This document shows, in pieces, positions 25,026 to 33,783 of a stretch of 47,319 nt of DNA. Origin of the DNA: WHTI01 sp963826105. GTDB lineage: Bacteria; Actinomycetota; CADDZG01; WHSQ01. Within the stretch, counting starts at the first letter, position 1. Each line of letters opens with the position of its first letter. The DNA lies in assembly GCA_963826105.1 (NCBI GenBank), contig CAWGWA010000010.1, forward strand, positions 1 to 47,319. Reading direction: 5' to 3'. The translations under genes and the position numbers were made by a program. The notes below the pieces were generated by a model. It was not told the origin of the DNA. It saw only the letters and a list, made by a program, of their open reading frames with translations, and ran no database searches.

Positions 25026-26059
25026 CGTCTTTTCTTCTTCTTGCTCGATGGATGGGGCTTGGATCGGGGAGGCGCGGCCTCGGCGTCGTCGGACGCCGCC
25101 GTCTCCGGCTTGCCCGAGAGTGCCTTGGACGCGGTCCCGCCCTTAGCCGTCGTCTTCTTCGCCGCGGTCCCAGGACTGGCTCCGCCGGGCTTCTTGGACT
25201 TCGCCACCGGGACGTTATGAGGCACCGCCCGGAGCACGATCCGCTGCTGGGCGATCGTCCACACGTTGGTGGTCAGCCAGTAGAAGAGGACGCCGAGCGG
25301 GAACGTGTACGAGATCGCCATCAGGAAGAACGGCATGATCTTGGTGAAGGTCTGCATCTGCTTGGCGGTCGGATCGTTGGCGGCACTCCCCCGCGACGCC
25401 TGCATCTGCTTCTGCTGGTAGTAGGTCGTGTAACCCATCAGGAGGATCAGCACGATGTAGGGGATCGCCGCCAGCAGGGGAGTGCTCCCCCCGCAGTTGG
25501 CCCCCTCGATGAGGCCGCTCTCCTTGCCGCTGATCACCTGTGACGGGGAGCAGTCGAGGCGCAGCCCGAGGAACCGGTTGGTCGCCAGCGAGGAGCCGGC
25601 ATCGTGCAATGCATGGGCCAAGGACGAGTCCTGGATCCGCTCCATGATCCCGGAAACGTCCGGGTTCCTCACGTAGTCGACCAGGGGAGGGAAGGTCGCC
25701 CCCTCGCTGCCGAAGCCCATGTACTTCAGCGGTGCTCGCACCACATAGAACAGGCCGATCAGGACCGGAAACTGCATCAGGAGCGGCAGACATCCGCCGA
25801 AGGGGTTGACCGAGTGCTCCTTGTACAGAGCCATCAGCTCTTCGTTCATCTTCTGCCGGTTGCCCTTGTACTTCGCCTGGAGCTTCTTGATCTCGGGCTG
25901 GATCCGCTGCATCTCCCGCATCGAGCGGGTCTGCTTGATCGACAGCGGCAAGAGCACGATCCGGACCGCGAGCGTCAGCAGGATGATCGCCAGGCCGTAG
26001 CTCGGGATCAGCGCATAGAAGCCCGACAGCGCTCCGGAAAAAAGTTCGAAGAAACCCAT
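25022..26059 (-). CDS. yidC: Membrane protein insertase YidC
   Basis: Inserts and folds membrane proteins, alone or with SecYEG. 345 aa, the Gram-positive form without the large periplasmic domain. Five hydrophobic segments are visible. The start YGLAIILLTLAVRIVLLPLS carries the conserved Arg of the hydrophilic groove, and the cytoplasmic hairpin KYKGNRQKMNEELMALYKEH is clear. A basic Lys-rich tail ends in KKKKRR, a ribosome-binding feature. Overlaps jag by 4 bases, and its ATG adjoins the yidD stop. Confidence 0.96.
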   Translation of the reverse strand: MGFFELFSGALSGFYALIPSYGLAIILLTLAVRIVLLPLSIKQTRSMREMQRIQPEIKKLQAKYKGNRQKMNEELMALYKEHSVNPFGGCLPLLMQFPVLIGLFYVVRAPLKYMGFGSEGATFPPLVDYVRNPDVSGIMERIQDSSLAHALHDAGSSLATNRFLGLRLDCSPSQVISGKESGLIEGANCGGSTPLLAAIPYIVLILLMGYTTYYQQKQMQASRGSAANDPTAKQMQTFTKIMPFFLMAISYTFPLGVLFYWLTTNVWTIAQQRIVLRAVPHNVPVAKSKKPGGASPGTAAKKTTAKGGTASKALSGKPETAASDDAEAAPPRSKPHPSSKKKKRR

Positions 26060-26293
26060 CTAGGCCAGCTTCCTCGGGGGCACATGGTCGACGCCGCCGG
26101 CGGACCACGGGTGGCACTTGGAGATCCGACGGACCGCCATCCACGACCCCTTCAGGGCCCCATGCTCCTCGAGCGCGGTGAGGGCATATGCGGAGCAAGT
26201 GGGATGGAACCGACAATGCGCCCCGAACATCGGGGAGATGAAGCGGCGGTAGCCCCGCACCATCAGGGCCAGCGCTCGGGCCGGAAGGCTCAT
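26060..26293 (-). CDS. yidD: Membrane protein insertion efficiency factor YidD
   Basis: 77 aa, supporting YidC in membrane insertion. Characteristic motifs are RGYRRFISPMFGAHCRFHPTCS (given in two halves: RGYRRFISPM and CRFHPTCS) and ISKCHPWSAGGVDHVP with the family Cys and Gly residues. The start ATG 26293 overlaps the rnpA stop by 4 bases; the frame is open further to 26602, but that upstream part is the N-terminal half of rnpA. The stop is directly before the yidC ATG. Confidence 0.94.
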   Translation of the reverse strand: MSLPARALALMVRGYRRFISPMFGAHCRFHPTCSAYALTALEEHGALKGSWMAVRRISKCHPWSAGGVDHVPPRKLA

Positions 26294-26602
26294 GCGGCCT
26301 CCACGCCGGCTCGCAGCGTCTCTACCAGTTCCTGGAAGGGGATGCGCAGCACCTCGTCGGTCGCCTGGACCACGATCGTGCCGCTGAGGCCGGCCGGAAG
26401 GACGTCGAGTGCCCCTCGGAGCCGACGCTTGATCCGGTTGCGATCGACCGCGGTCCCGGCTCCCTTTCGTACCGCCAGACCACAAACGAGCCCCTCGGAC
26501 CCGGGAAGGGCCGCGACCATCAGGCCCGAACGCTTGGTCCGCTTGCCGCGCGTAGACGCGGCTGAAATCTTGGGTCGAGCGCATCGAGCTCCAGGGTCGC
26601 AT
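26290..26602 (-). CDS. rnpA: RNase P protein component, split by a frameshift
   Basis: The protein subunit that helps the RNase P RNA mature tRNA 5' ends. The C-terminal part is in one frame (GLAVRKGAGTAVDRNRIKRRLRG, split here as AVRKGAG and DRNRIKRRLR). The family N-terminus, RSTQDFSRVYAR, is in another frame from ATG 26602 (or ATG 26584). Aligned to the family pattern DFxxVFxxG, the join is near 26546-26552 in a GCGCGGC stretch; a lost GC pair, or one extra base, would explain it. Joined length is about 104 aa, near the usual 110-120. RnpA is essential in most bacteria, so a sequence error is likely. Overlaps yidD by 4 bases. Confidence 0.85.
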
Positions 26603-26620
26603 CGTGGGGGTCCTTCTCGA

Positions 26621-26758
26621 CTACGCCGAGAGCTTCGATCGACCCTTGGCACGTCTCGCCTTGAGGATCCCGCGGCCCGCGCGGGTCTTCATGCGGGCGC
26701 GGAACCCGTGCTTGCGCTTGCGACGACGGTTGTTGGGCTGGTACGTACGCTTGGTCAC
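26621..26758 (-). CDS. rpmH: 50S ribosomal protein L34
   Basis: 45 aa from GTG 26758: begins MTKRTYQPNNRRRKRKHGFR and continues with ARMKTRAGRAILKARR, the almost invariant L34 sequence, ending SKLSA. Start and stop follow the family length exactly. First gene of the minus-strand origin-side operon rpmH-rnpA-yidD-yidC-jag, with its promoter at 26845-26875. Confidence 0.97.
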   Translation of the reverse strand: MTKRTYQPNNRRRKRKHGFRARMKTRAGRGILKARRAKGRSKLSA

Positions 26759-27242
26759 TTAACTGTCCCTCTTCGGTTGTCTGGCCCGCCTGGAGTTCGC
26801 CACAAGGGTCGCGAAATCATCGGGGCTTTCAGGAGTGCCGGCGCAGTATAGACGAACACTGTTTTTCCACGTCAAGCCGCATGTTGTCCCCATGTGGTGG
26901 AGAACGCGATTTCCCTTTCTTGACCAGGGGGGGGTCCGCGCTCTATTCCTGTACAGCAGTTCGAAGGTCCAACGAGGGACCAAGCGGCACTTCCCCCCAG
27001 TAGTACCGGCTGTCCGGCTCTAGCAACGCGCGCACGCAGCAGCTTGTTGTCAACATGTGTGGACAAACCTGTTGACCAGCGCAAAGGAGCAGGTCAGGGG
27101 CACTTTTCCCTCTCTCCGGGGTCTGGAGAGGGACGAGAGCATCGGCCTTCTGGGTCCCTCGACGAACTTCGAGCTGTGGAGAAGTGGCCGCCTTTTTCGG
27201 ACGGCCTACGGGGAGAGGGTTCGAGAACGAAATGGGGGAGCA
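26759..27242. other. rpmH-dnaA intergenic region with DnaA-box-like sites
   Basis: 484 bases without a gene. The plus-strand sites are TTTTCCACG (26863-26871) and TTGTCCCCA (26884-26892). The minus-strand sites are TTGTCCACA (27058-27066) and TTCTCCACA (27175-27183). TTGTCCACA is the form preferred in Streptomyces. A plus-strand promoter with TTGACC (26920-26925), 18 bases and TATTCC (26944-26949) may serve dnaA; an eight-G run (26927-26934) lies in its spacer. The region could be part of a bipartite origin or dnaA autoregulation. Confidence 0.55.
26845..26875 (-). promoter_or_regulatory. Predicted rpmH promoter
   Basis: On the minus strand, TTGACG (26875-26870) and TATACT (26850-26845) are 19 bases apart, with a near-perfect -10. 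The start would be about 26837, leaving an 80-base leader before rpmH. A DnaA-box-like TTTTCCACG (26863-26871 on plus) overlaps the -35 spacer, so DnaA could affect it. Confidence 0.55.
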
Positions 27243-28664
27243 GTGCACACCTCGATCGAGATCGAGAATTCAGACACGTCCATACCGCGATCACCGGACG
27301 CCATCTGGAAGGAAGCATCCGAGGAACTGAGATCGACCATCAAGGAGACCAACTTCGCCAATTGGTTCTCCAGCGTCCGAGCCATCGACGTCCACGGGGG
27401 CTCGCTCATCCTGGAGGTACCTCACCAGTTCGCTAAGGACTGGATCGAGTCTCGCTACACCGACGCGCTCGAGCAGGCTGTCGCGCGCGCTGCCCACCGG
27501 CCTCTCTCGATCACGCTGCTCCCGCGCGACCCAGCCGAGGTTCCGCCCGAGCCCGAGATCGTCGCGCCTCCCGTGGCCGAGGCGCCTCCGACGACCGGAC
27601 CGGCATCAGACGCCGAACGGACCTCGACCGAACTCGAGTTCCACCCCAAGTACAACTTCGACTCCTTCGTCATCGGGGCATCGAACCGCTTCGCGCACGC
27701 CGCCGCCCTGGCGGTCGCCGAGGTGCCGGCTCAGGCCTACAACCCGCTCTTCATCTACGGGGGTGCGGGCCTCGGCAAGACCCACCTCCTTCAGGCGATC
27801 GGTTCCTACGTCAAGCTCTGCCACCCCGGGACGCAGATCCGTTACGTCTCCACCGAGCAGTTCATGAACGACTTCATCGTCGCCCTTCGCTCCAACTCGA
27901 TCCCGCGCTTCCATTCCCGTTACCGCGCTGTCGACTTGCTCCTGATCGACGACATCCAGTTCCTCGAGGGCAAGGAGCGCACGCAAGAGGAGTTCTTCCA
28001 TACCTTCAACGCGCTCCATCCCAAGAGCCAGATCGTCATCACCTCCGACCGGCCCCCGAAGAAGATCTCGACCCTGGAGGAGCGCCTCCGAACCAGGTTC
28101 GAGTGGGGCCTCATCACCGACATCCAACCGCCGGACCTCGAGACCCGACTCGCGATCATCCAGCGCAAGGCGGACGTCGACAAGCTCCCCGTCCCTTCGG
28201 ACGTCATGGAGTTCATCGCCACTCGTATCCAGACCAACATCAGAGAGCTCGAGGGCGCCCTCATCCGTGTGGCGGCTTACGCGTCGTTGACGCAATCGCC
28301 GGTCACGCTGGAGCTCGCTCAGGACGTCCTGCGTTCTCTGCTGCCCAACTCGGCCGAGGCGCGCGTCACACCGGACCTCGTCATCCGGGTCGCGTCGGAC
28401 TACTTCGATCTCACCACTGATGACATCAAGTCGCCCAACCGGTCTCGTCCGCTCGTAACCGCGCGGCAGATCTCGATGTACCTCTGCCGCGAGCTCACCG
28501 ATCTGTCACTTCCGGAGATCGGTCGACGCTTCGGAGGACGCGATCACTCGACGGTTATCCACGCGATCAACAAGATCCTCAAGCAGCTTCCGGAGCGCTC
28601 CGCTTGCTACGAGCAGGTCCAGGAGCTCACCGCTCGCATCCGTCAACAGGCTGCCCGTGGATAA
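27243..28664 (+). CDS. dnaA: Chromosomal replication initiator DnaA
   Basis: Binds DnaA boxes and opens the origin. 473 aa from GTG 27243, preceded by GGGGGAG; an open frame to 27057 would add 62 residues without family character. Domain I (about 1-75) includes WKEASEELRSTI and FANWFSSV. A Pro/Glu-rich linker (about 95-130) follows. The AAA+ domain has Walker A GGAGLGKT (173-180) and Walker B LLIDDIQF (233-240). Domain IV ends with the DnaA-box binding GGRDHSTVIHAI. The last codons contain a TTATCCACG site on the other strand. Confidence 0.97.
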   Translation: MHTSIEIENSDTSIPRSPDAIWKEASEELRSTIKETNFANWFSSVRAIDVHGGSLILEVPHQFAKDWIESRYTDALEQAVARAAHRPLSITLLPRDPAEVPPEPEIVAPPVAEAPPTTGPASDAERTSTELEFHPKYNFDSFVIGASNRFAHAAALAVAEVPAQAYNPLFIYGGAGLGKTHLLQAIGSYVKLCHPGTQIRYVSTEQFMNDFIVALRSNSIPRFHSRYRAVDLLLIDDIQFLEGKERTQEEFFHTFNALHPKSQIVITSDRPPKKISTLEERLRTRFEWGLITDIQPPDLETRLAIIQRKADVDKLPVPSDVMEFIATRIQTNIRELEGALIRVAAYASLTQSPVTLELAQDVLRSLLPNSAEARVTPDLVIRVASDYFDLTTDDIKSPNRSRPLVTARQISMYLCRELTDLSLPEIGRRFGGRDHSTVIHAINKILKQLPERSACYEQVQELTARIRQQAARG

Positions 28665-28937
28665 CGCTTCGAGGGCTGGGGACGCCGGTGTGCAACCGGC
28701 GCGTTCCTTCGCGCCCTCTCCGGATCTCTACCGGGCCACCCCGGTGCGTGCCGGAGATCTCCCCATCGCTGTGACCCCCGCCACCTGCGGCGATGGCACT
28801 TATCCCCATGATCAACAGGCCCTACTACTACCTACGAGAGAAACATCTTTAACTCTTAGAAGAGCGTTAGTTCAAAACCGTTCTTGTGTCGCACGCCTTA
28901 GGTACGTTGTAAGAGACGAACACCGGAGAGGAGCACG
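28665..28937. other. dnaA-dnaN intergenic region, candidate oriC
   Basis: In Actinobacteria oriC usually lies here. DnaA-box-like sites are TTATCCACG (minus, 28656-28664, across the dnaA stop) and TTATCCCCA (plus, 28800-28808), each 8 of 9 to TTATCCACA. An AT-rich stretch at about 28838-28880 could be the unwinding element. Only two good boxes are seen in 273 bases, fewer than in Streptomyces or Mycobacterium. dnaN has GGAGAGGAG before its ATG. Confidence 0.6.
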
Positions 28938-30065
28938 ATGAAGTTCCGCTGCGAGCGTGACAACCTGGTGGAGGCGGTGCAGTTCGCCTCACGCGCGATC
29001 TCCAACCGAGCGACGCTCCCGGTTCTTTCGGGCCTCCGCATCGAGGCGACCGAGTCGGGCCGCGTACGGATCGCTGCTACCGACCTCGAGCTGACGATGG
29101 AGACGTCGTTCGAGGCCGGCGTCGATGACCCGGGCCGCGTGATCGTTCCCGGGCGCCTCTTCGGTGAGATGACCAAGAGCCTGGCCCCCGGCCAGGTGTC
29201 GCTCGCTGGCTCGACCGGCGAGGTCGAGATCGGCTCCGGCCGCGGGCAGTTCCGCGTCAAGACGCTGGCGGCCGACGACTACCCGGCCCTCCCGATCGAC
29301 GACGCCGCGGCCGAGGGCTTCGACATCGCGGTCGACTCTGCCGAACTTGCTACCGCGCTGTCGCAGGTGATCCGCAGCGCTTCGACCGACGAGAGCCGCC
29401 AGGTGCTCACCGGAGTCTTGTGGGAGATCGAGGCCGGTACGTTGACCTTGGCATCGACCGACAGCTACCGACTCGGTGTGAAGACGTTGCCGGCCAAGGG
29501 TGGTCCGACCGAGGCGCGCAAGGTGGTTCTTCCAGCACGCGCCCTCGGCGAACTCGGCCGCGCTCTTCAGGGGGCCGGCGGCGAGGTCACGGCCAGCGTG
29601 CGCGAGAACATGGTGTCGTTCTCCGTGGGCGCGGGTGACGGATCGAGCGCCGACTCGGTGATCGGATCGCGCTTCATCGAAGGCGAGTTCCCGAACTACC
29701 GGCAGCTGCTGCCCGAGGGTTACGCCAACATCCTGACCGTGGATCGCGAGGGCCTCCTCGAGGTCAGCCGGCGCGTAGGGCTGTTGGCCCAGGGCAACCT
29801 CCCGGTCAAGATGCGCCTCGACTCCGAGCTCGAGATCTCGGCTCACACGCCCGACGTCGGCGAGGGCCAGGAGGTCCTCGATGCCGAGTACCAGGGCGAG
29901 TCGTTCGTGATCGCCTTCAACCCGAACTTCCTCAACGACGGCGTGTCTGCGTTCCATACCGACCGCGTTGTGCTTAGTGCGGGTGATGGACTCAAGCCGG
30001 CCATCCTTCGAGGGGAGGAGGACGAGAGTTTCACCTACCTGCTGATGCCGGTGAGGCTCTCGTAA
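28938..30065 (+). CDS. dnaN: DNA polymerase III sliding clamp (beta)
   Basis: A ring-forming processivity factor that tethers polymerase to DNA. 375 aa, the usual length. Seen: MKFRCERDNLVEAVQ start, RATLPVLSGLRIEA, the DDYPALP link between domains 1 and 2, the second-domain STDSYRLGVK, FPNYRQLLPE and the conserved C-terminal YLLMPVRLS, which forms part of the ligand-binding cleft. GGAGAGGAG precedes the ATG. Followed by recF after 6 bases. Confidence 0.97.
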   Translation: MKFRCERDNLVEAVQFASRAISNRATLPVLSGLRIEATESGRVRIAATDLELTMETSFEAGVDDPGRVIVPGRLFGEMTKSLAPGQVSLAGSTGEVEIGSGRGQFRVKTLAADDYPALPIDDAAAEGFDIAVDSAELATALSQVIRSASTDESRQVLTGVLWEIEAGTLTLASTDSYRLGVKTLPAKGGPTEARKVVLPARALGELGRALQGAGGEVTASVRENMVSFSVGAGDGSSADSVIGSRFIEGEFPNYRQLLPEGYANILTVDREGLLEVSRRVGLLAQGNLPVKMRLDSELEISAHTPDVGEGQEVLDAEYQGESFVIAFNPNFLNDGVSAFHTDRVVLSAGDGLKPAILRGEEDESFTYLLMPVRLS

Positions 30066-30071
30066 GGCGGT

Positions 30072-31227
30072 TTGCGGGTCGATCGGCTGGTCCTCGAGGA
30101 CTTCCGGAACTACGAACGTGAGGAGATCGACCTCTCCGGCGGCCTGAACCTCGTCGTGGGCCGTAATGCCCAGGGCAAGACGAATCTCCTCGAGGCGATC
30201 TATTGCATCGGCGGGTTCGGGTCTCCTCGTGGTCCGGACGCCACTCTGGTGAGGGAGGGCGCCGAGCGGGCCCTGGTCCATGCGGATGTGACCCGGGGCG
30301 AACGCACTGTGCACGTCGATCTGGAGTACCGACCCGGCCGCGGGATGCGGGCACTGCTCAACGGAACCGCGGTTCCAGGGGTGCGTGCGCTCCGGGAGCT
30401 GACTGCAGCCGTGTTCTTCGGTCCGGACGAGTTGTCGCTGATCAAGGGTTCCCCGGACGGCCGCCGCCGGTTCCTCGACGAGCTGGTGGTGAAACTCAGG
30501 CCGGCGTGCGACACGATCAAGCGCGAGTGGGACCGTGTCCTCAAGCAACGCAATGCGCTCCTGAGGTCGGCTCCGCGGCGGAGGGGGGCCGGGGCGTTCC
30601 GCGCGCGAGACGCTCGTGGTCTGGGACGAAGCGTTCTGCAAGACCGGCGCAGAATTGGCCGCCGCTCGCCTCGAAGTCCTCGCAGCACTGACGCCTTACG
30701 CAGCCAAGCGCTACGAGGAGGTGGCCGGCGGCGGGCGGTTGGAACTCTCCTACCAAGCCTCGTGGATGGACGGAACGACCGGAACCGACGTCGACTCGCT
30801 TCGTGAGGCTCTGGCCGCGGCGCTCGATGAAGTTCGGACGCGCGAGCTCGAGCGCGGCGTGTCGTTGATCGGACCGCAACGAGATGACGTTGCCGTGAAT
30901 CTCTCGTCGGCCGGATACGAACAGAGCCTGCTCGACGCGCGCGCTTACGCGTCTCAGGGGGATCAAAGGACGTGTGCGCTCGCGCTGAAGCTCGGTGAGC
31001 ACGATCTCCTGACCGATGCGCTAGGCGACCATCCGATATTGCTGCTCGACGATGTCTTCTCCGAACTCGACCCCGCGCGACGGGCGTGGCTCGCCGACGC
31101 CATCAGGGGGATCGGCCAGAGCCTCCTGTCGTCCGCCGAGCCCGGCGCGATCGAGGCCGCCGGAGCTGCGCGCGTTATCCGCATCGAGGCCGGCAAGGCG
31201 GTCGCGGAGGAGCCGGGCGATGGATAG
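30072..31227 (+). CDS. recF: DNA repair protein RecF, split by a frameshift
   Basis: SMC-like ATPase that loads RecA at gaps. From TTG 30072: FRNYEREEIDLSGG, Walker A VVGRNAQGKTNLLEAI (about 31-46), FFGPDELSLIKGSPDGRRRFLD and the VLKQRNALLRS helix in the first frame. From about 30583 the continuation is one frame on (RETLVVWDEAF, the LIGPQRDDV segment, the signature YASQGDQRTCALALKL and Walker B ILLLDDVFSELD). The switch lies at a run of six G (30583-30588); removing one G restores 384 aa, the normal length. Both halves are otherwise intact. Its stop overlaps the dciA start. Confidence 0.9.
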
Positions 31228-31672
31228 GGATCCGGAACGCCTGGGCAACCTCCTCGAACCCGTGACCGCGCGCCTGGGGCTCGGTGACGCGCGCAAGACC
31301 GGGAAGGTGTGGTCTCGCTGGAGCGACATTGTTGGCCCGGAGATCGCTGCGCATGCGGAGCCCAGCTCGCTGAAGGAAGGGGTGCTTCGCATCAAGGTCG
31401 ACTCGCCGGCTTGGGCAACCGAGATCTCCTACCTCGCGGCCGAACTCCGTACCAAGATCAACCGGGCGGTGGACTCGAACCTGGTCACCGACATCAAGGT
31501 GTGGACCGGCCCCGGCCCCCTTCGACGCGTGGACGAGTCGACCGCGACCCCCGATCAGAAGTCGTCCCGGCGGTCAGTCGCGGGAGCAACGCGGGAGCCT
31601 CTCGAGGCATTTGAGGGAGCGCGCCGAGCGTGGTTCAAGAGACGTTCATCCGAGGATCGCGAAGGCCGGTGA
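31220..31672 (+). CDS. dciA: DciA (DUF721) replicative helicase loader
   Basis: 150 aa from ATG 31220, which lies inside the end of recF (TAG 31225-31227). The DUF721 core shows WSDIVGPEIAAHAEP, then LKEGVLRIKVDSPAWATEISYLAAEL, and a KINRAVDSNLVTDIKV end. DciA is thought to be the ancestral loader of DnaB in bacteria that lack DnaC/DnaI, and Rv0004 is in the same place. An upstream open frame to 31052 reads recF sequence and is discarded. The C-terminal 35 residues are basic and probably disordered. Confidence 0.92.
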   Translation: MDRDPERLGNLLEPVTARLGLGDARKTGKVWSRWSDIVGPEIAAHAEPSSLKEGVLRIKVDSPAWATEISYLAAELRTKINRAVDSNLVTDIKVWTGPGPLRRVDESTATPDQKSSRRSVAGATREPLEAFEGARRAWFKRRSSEDREGR

Positions 31673-31706
31673 CGTCGTGTTTCTCCCCAGAGAAATACCT
31701 GGTAGA

Positions 31707-31796
31707 TGCTATGATTTGCCTCATGAACCCGGTTCCCCCAGCGTGCCGCTGCGCGCCTGCAGATGCGCAGGCAACCGGCACTCAGCGGGGCTTTTT
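31707..31796 (+). promoter_or_regulatory. gyrB promoter and terminator-like leader
   Basis: An extended -10 (TGC TATGAT, 31707-31715) predicts a start near 31722, giving a leader of about 105 bases. The leader folds as CCGCTG (31746-31751) with CAGCGG (31783-31788), enclosing GCCTGC (31755-31760) with GCAGGC (31767-31772), and is followed by C and TTTTT (31792-31796). It lies 30 bases before the gyrB ATG. It could end transcripts from dciA, or act as a gyrB attenuator. Confidence 0.55.
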
Positions 31797-31825
31797 GGAT
31801 CTACGACGAGAGAAGTAAGAGGAGC

Positions 31826-33775
31826 ATGACTCCAGTTAAGAAGAACGTTCCCGCGACGAAGACGCGGGCCAAAGCGAGTGCGTACACCGCGCAGGACATC
31901 ACCGTCCTTGAGGGGCTCGACCCGGTACGACAGCGACCCGGTATGTACATCGGATCCACCGGGATCCGTGGTCTCCACCACCTTGTCTATGAGGTCGTAG
32001 ACAACGCGGTCGACGAGGCGATGGCGGGCTACTGCGACCGCATCATCGTCGAGCTGCTCGCCGACGGTGGCTGCCGGGTCCAGGACAACGGGCGAGGCAT
32101 CCCGGTCGACACCGTAAAGGGCAAAGGAAAGTCGGCGGTCGAGGTCGTTCTCACCACGCTCCATGCGGGAGGGAAGTTCGGAGGCAAGGGCTACCAGGTC
32201 TCCGGCGGTCTCCACGGTGTCGGTGTTTCGGTCGTTAACGCGCTGTCTGTCAAGCTCGACATCGAGGTCGCACGCGATGGTTTCCTGTGGACGCAGACCT
32301 TCGAGCGCGGCAAGCCCAAGGCCAGGATCAAGAAGGGCAAGGCGATCAAGCGGACCGGAACTACGGTCGCGTTCTGGCCCGACCCCGAGATCTTCACCGA
32401 GGAGATCGAGTTCAAGTTCGACACCCTTGCGCAGCGCTTGCGTGAGATGGCGTTCCTCAACAAGGGTCTCGAGATCCGCCTTATCGATCAGCGCGGTGAC
32501 GAGGAGGTCCGCGAGGACTTCCGCTACACCGGCGGGATCATCGACTTCGTCAAGCACCTGAACTCATCGCGTGAGCCGATCACGAAGCGTGTCGTCTACT
32601 TCGAGGCCAAGGCCGAGAACCACGAGGTCGAGGTCGCGCTCCAGTGGACCAACACCTATACGGAGTCCGTGCTCACCTTCGCCAACAACATCAACACGCA
32701 CGAAGGCGGGATGCACGAGGAAGGCTTCCGCCGCTCGCTGACCCGTGTGATCTCGAACTATGCGAAGGCCAAGAACATCCTCAAGGAGAAGGACGACCCG
32801 CTCTCCGGCGAGGACACCCGCGAGGGCCTCACCGCCATCATCTCCGTGAAGTTGAAGAACCCGCAGTTCGAGGGTCAGACCAAGACCAAGCTGGGCAACA
32901 CCGAGATCCGCTCCTTCGTCGAGAAGGAGATGAACGAAAAGCTCGCTGAGTTCCTCGAGGAGCACCCTTCCGAGGCCCGCCAGATCTGCAACAAGGTCCT
33001 TTCAGCGCAGAGAGCACGTCTCGAGGCCCGCAAGGCGAGGGACCTCGTCCGCAGGAAGTCGCTGCTCGAGTCCGGCTCGCTGCCGGGCAAGCTTGCCGAC
33101 TGCCAGACGAGGGATCCGCACAAGGCCGAGCTCCTGATCGTCGAGGGTGACTCTGCCGGTGGCACCGCCAAGAACGCACGGGCTCGCGAGTTCCAGGCCG
33201 TGCTCCCGCTGCGAGGCAAGATCCTCAACGTCGAGCGTGCTCGCCTCGCCAAGATCCTCGAGAACAAAGAGATCCAGAACATCATCACCGCGGTCGGCAC
33301 CGGGATCGGCGAAGAGTTCGATATCGAGAAGTGTAGGTATCACAAGATCATCTCGATGGCCGACGCAGACGTCGACGGTTCGCACATCAAGACGCTGCTG
33401 CTGACCTTCTTCTTCCGTTACATGCCCGAGATCATCGAGCACGGCTATCTCTTCGTCGCTCAGCCGCCGCTGTACCGGGTCCCCTACAAGGGCAAGGTGC
33501 ACTACTTCAAGAACGACGAACAGCTCAAGGCGTTCCAGGTCGACAACAACGGTGCCCGCATCGAGCCCCAGCGCTTCAAGGGTCTCGGTGAGATGGACAC
33601 GAGCCAGCTGTGGGAGACGACCCTCGACCCCGACGCCCGTACGCTGCTGCGGGTGAAGATGGAAGACAAGGCGCTTGTCGAAGAGACGTTCTCGACCCTC
33701 ATGGGCGAAGACGTCGAATCCCGTAAGAACTTCATCCAGCGGAATGCGAAAGACATCCGCTTCCTCGACATCTAG
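31826..33775 (+). CDS. gyrB: DNA gyrase subunit B
   Basis: ATPase subunit of gyrase, which introduces negative supercoils. 649 aa from ATG 31826 (AAGAGGAG upstream); a longer reading from 31763 would lie in the leader. Seen: GHKL ATPase motifs EVVDNAVDEA, DNGRGIPV and the GGLHGVGVSVVNAL lid; TOPRIM EGDSAGGTAKNAR with PLRGKILNVE, and DADVDGSHI; the conserved QRFKGLGEM and LLRVKM near the end. Full length for the short actinobacterial type, without insertions. Confidence 0.97.
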   Translation: MTPVKKNVPATKTRAKASAYTAQDITVLEGLDPVRQRPGMYIGSTGIRGLHHLVYEVVDNAVDEAMAGYCDRIIVELLADGGCRVQDNGRGIPVDTVKGKGKSAVEVVLTTLHAGGKFGGKGYQVSGGLHGVGVSVVNALSVKLDIEVARDGFLWTQTFERGKPKARIKKGKAIKRTGTTVAFWPDPEIFTEEIEFKFDTLAQRLREMAFLNKGLEIRLIDQRGDEEVREDFRYTGGIIDFVKHLNSSREPITKRVVYFEAKAENHEVEVALQWTNTYTESVLTFANNINTHEGGMHEEGFRRSLTRVISNYAKAKNILKEKDDPLSGEDTREGLTAIISVKLKNPQFEGQTKTKLGNTEIRSFVEKEMNEKLAEFLEEHPSEARQICNKVLSAQRARLEARKARDLVRRKSLLESGSLPGKLADCQTRDPHKAELLIVEGDSAGGTAKNARAREFQAVLPLRGKILNVERARLAKILENKEIQNIITAVGTGIGEEFDIEKCRYHKIISMADADVDGSHIKTLLLTFFFRYMPEIIEHGYLFVAQPPLYRVPYKGKVHYFKNDEQLKAFQVDNNGARIEPQRFKGLGEMDTSQLWETTLDPDARTLLRVKMEDKALVEETFSTLMGEDVESRKNFIQRNAKDIRFLDI

Positions 33776-33783
33776 GTAAGGGA

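Noticed and set aside
26294..26602. N-terminal extension of YidD as a fusion with rnpA
   Set aside because: The extension's first 20 residues are the RnpA N-terminus and the rest is out-of-frame rnpA; the YidD family starts at 26293.
28657..28941. Open frame across the dnaA-dnaN gap
   Set aside because: Covers the candidate origin and lacks a ribosome site; no motif.
28989..30641. Long minus-strand open frame opposite dnaN and recF
   Set aside because: Overlaps two conserved genes; no recognisable sequence.
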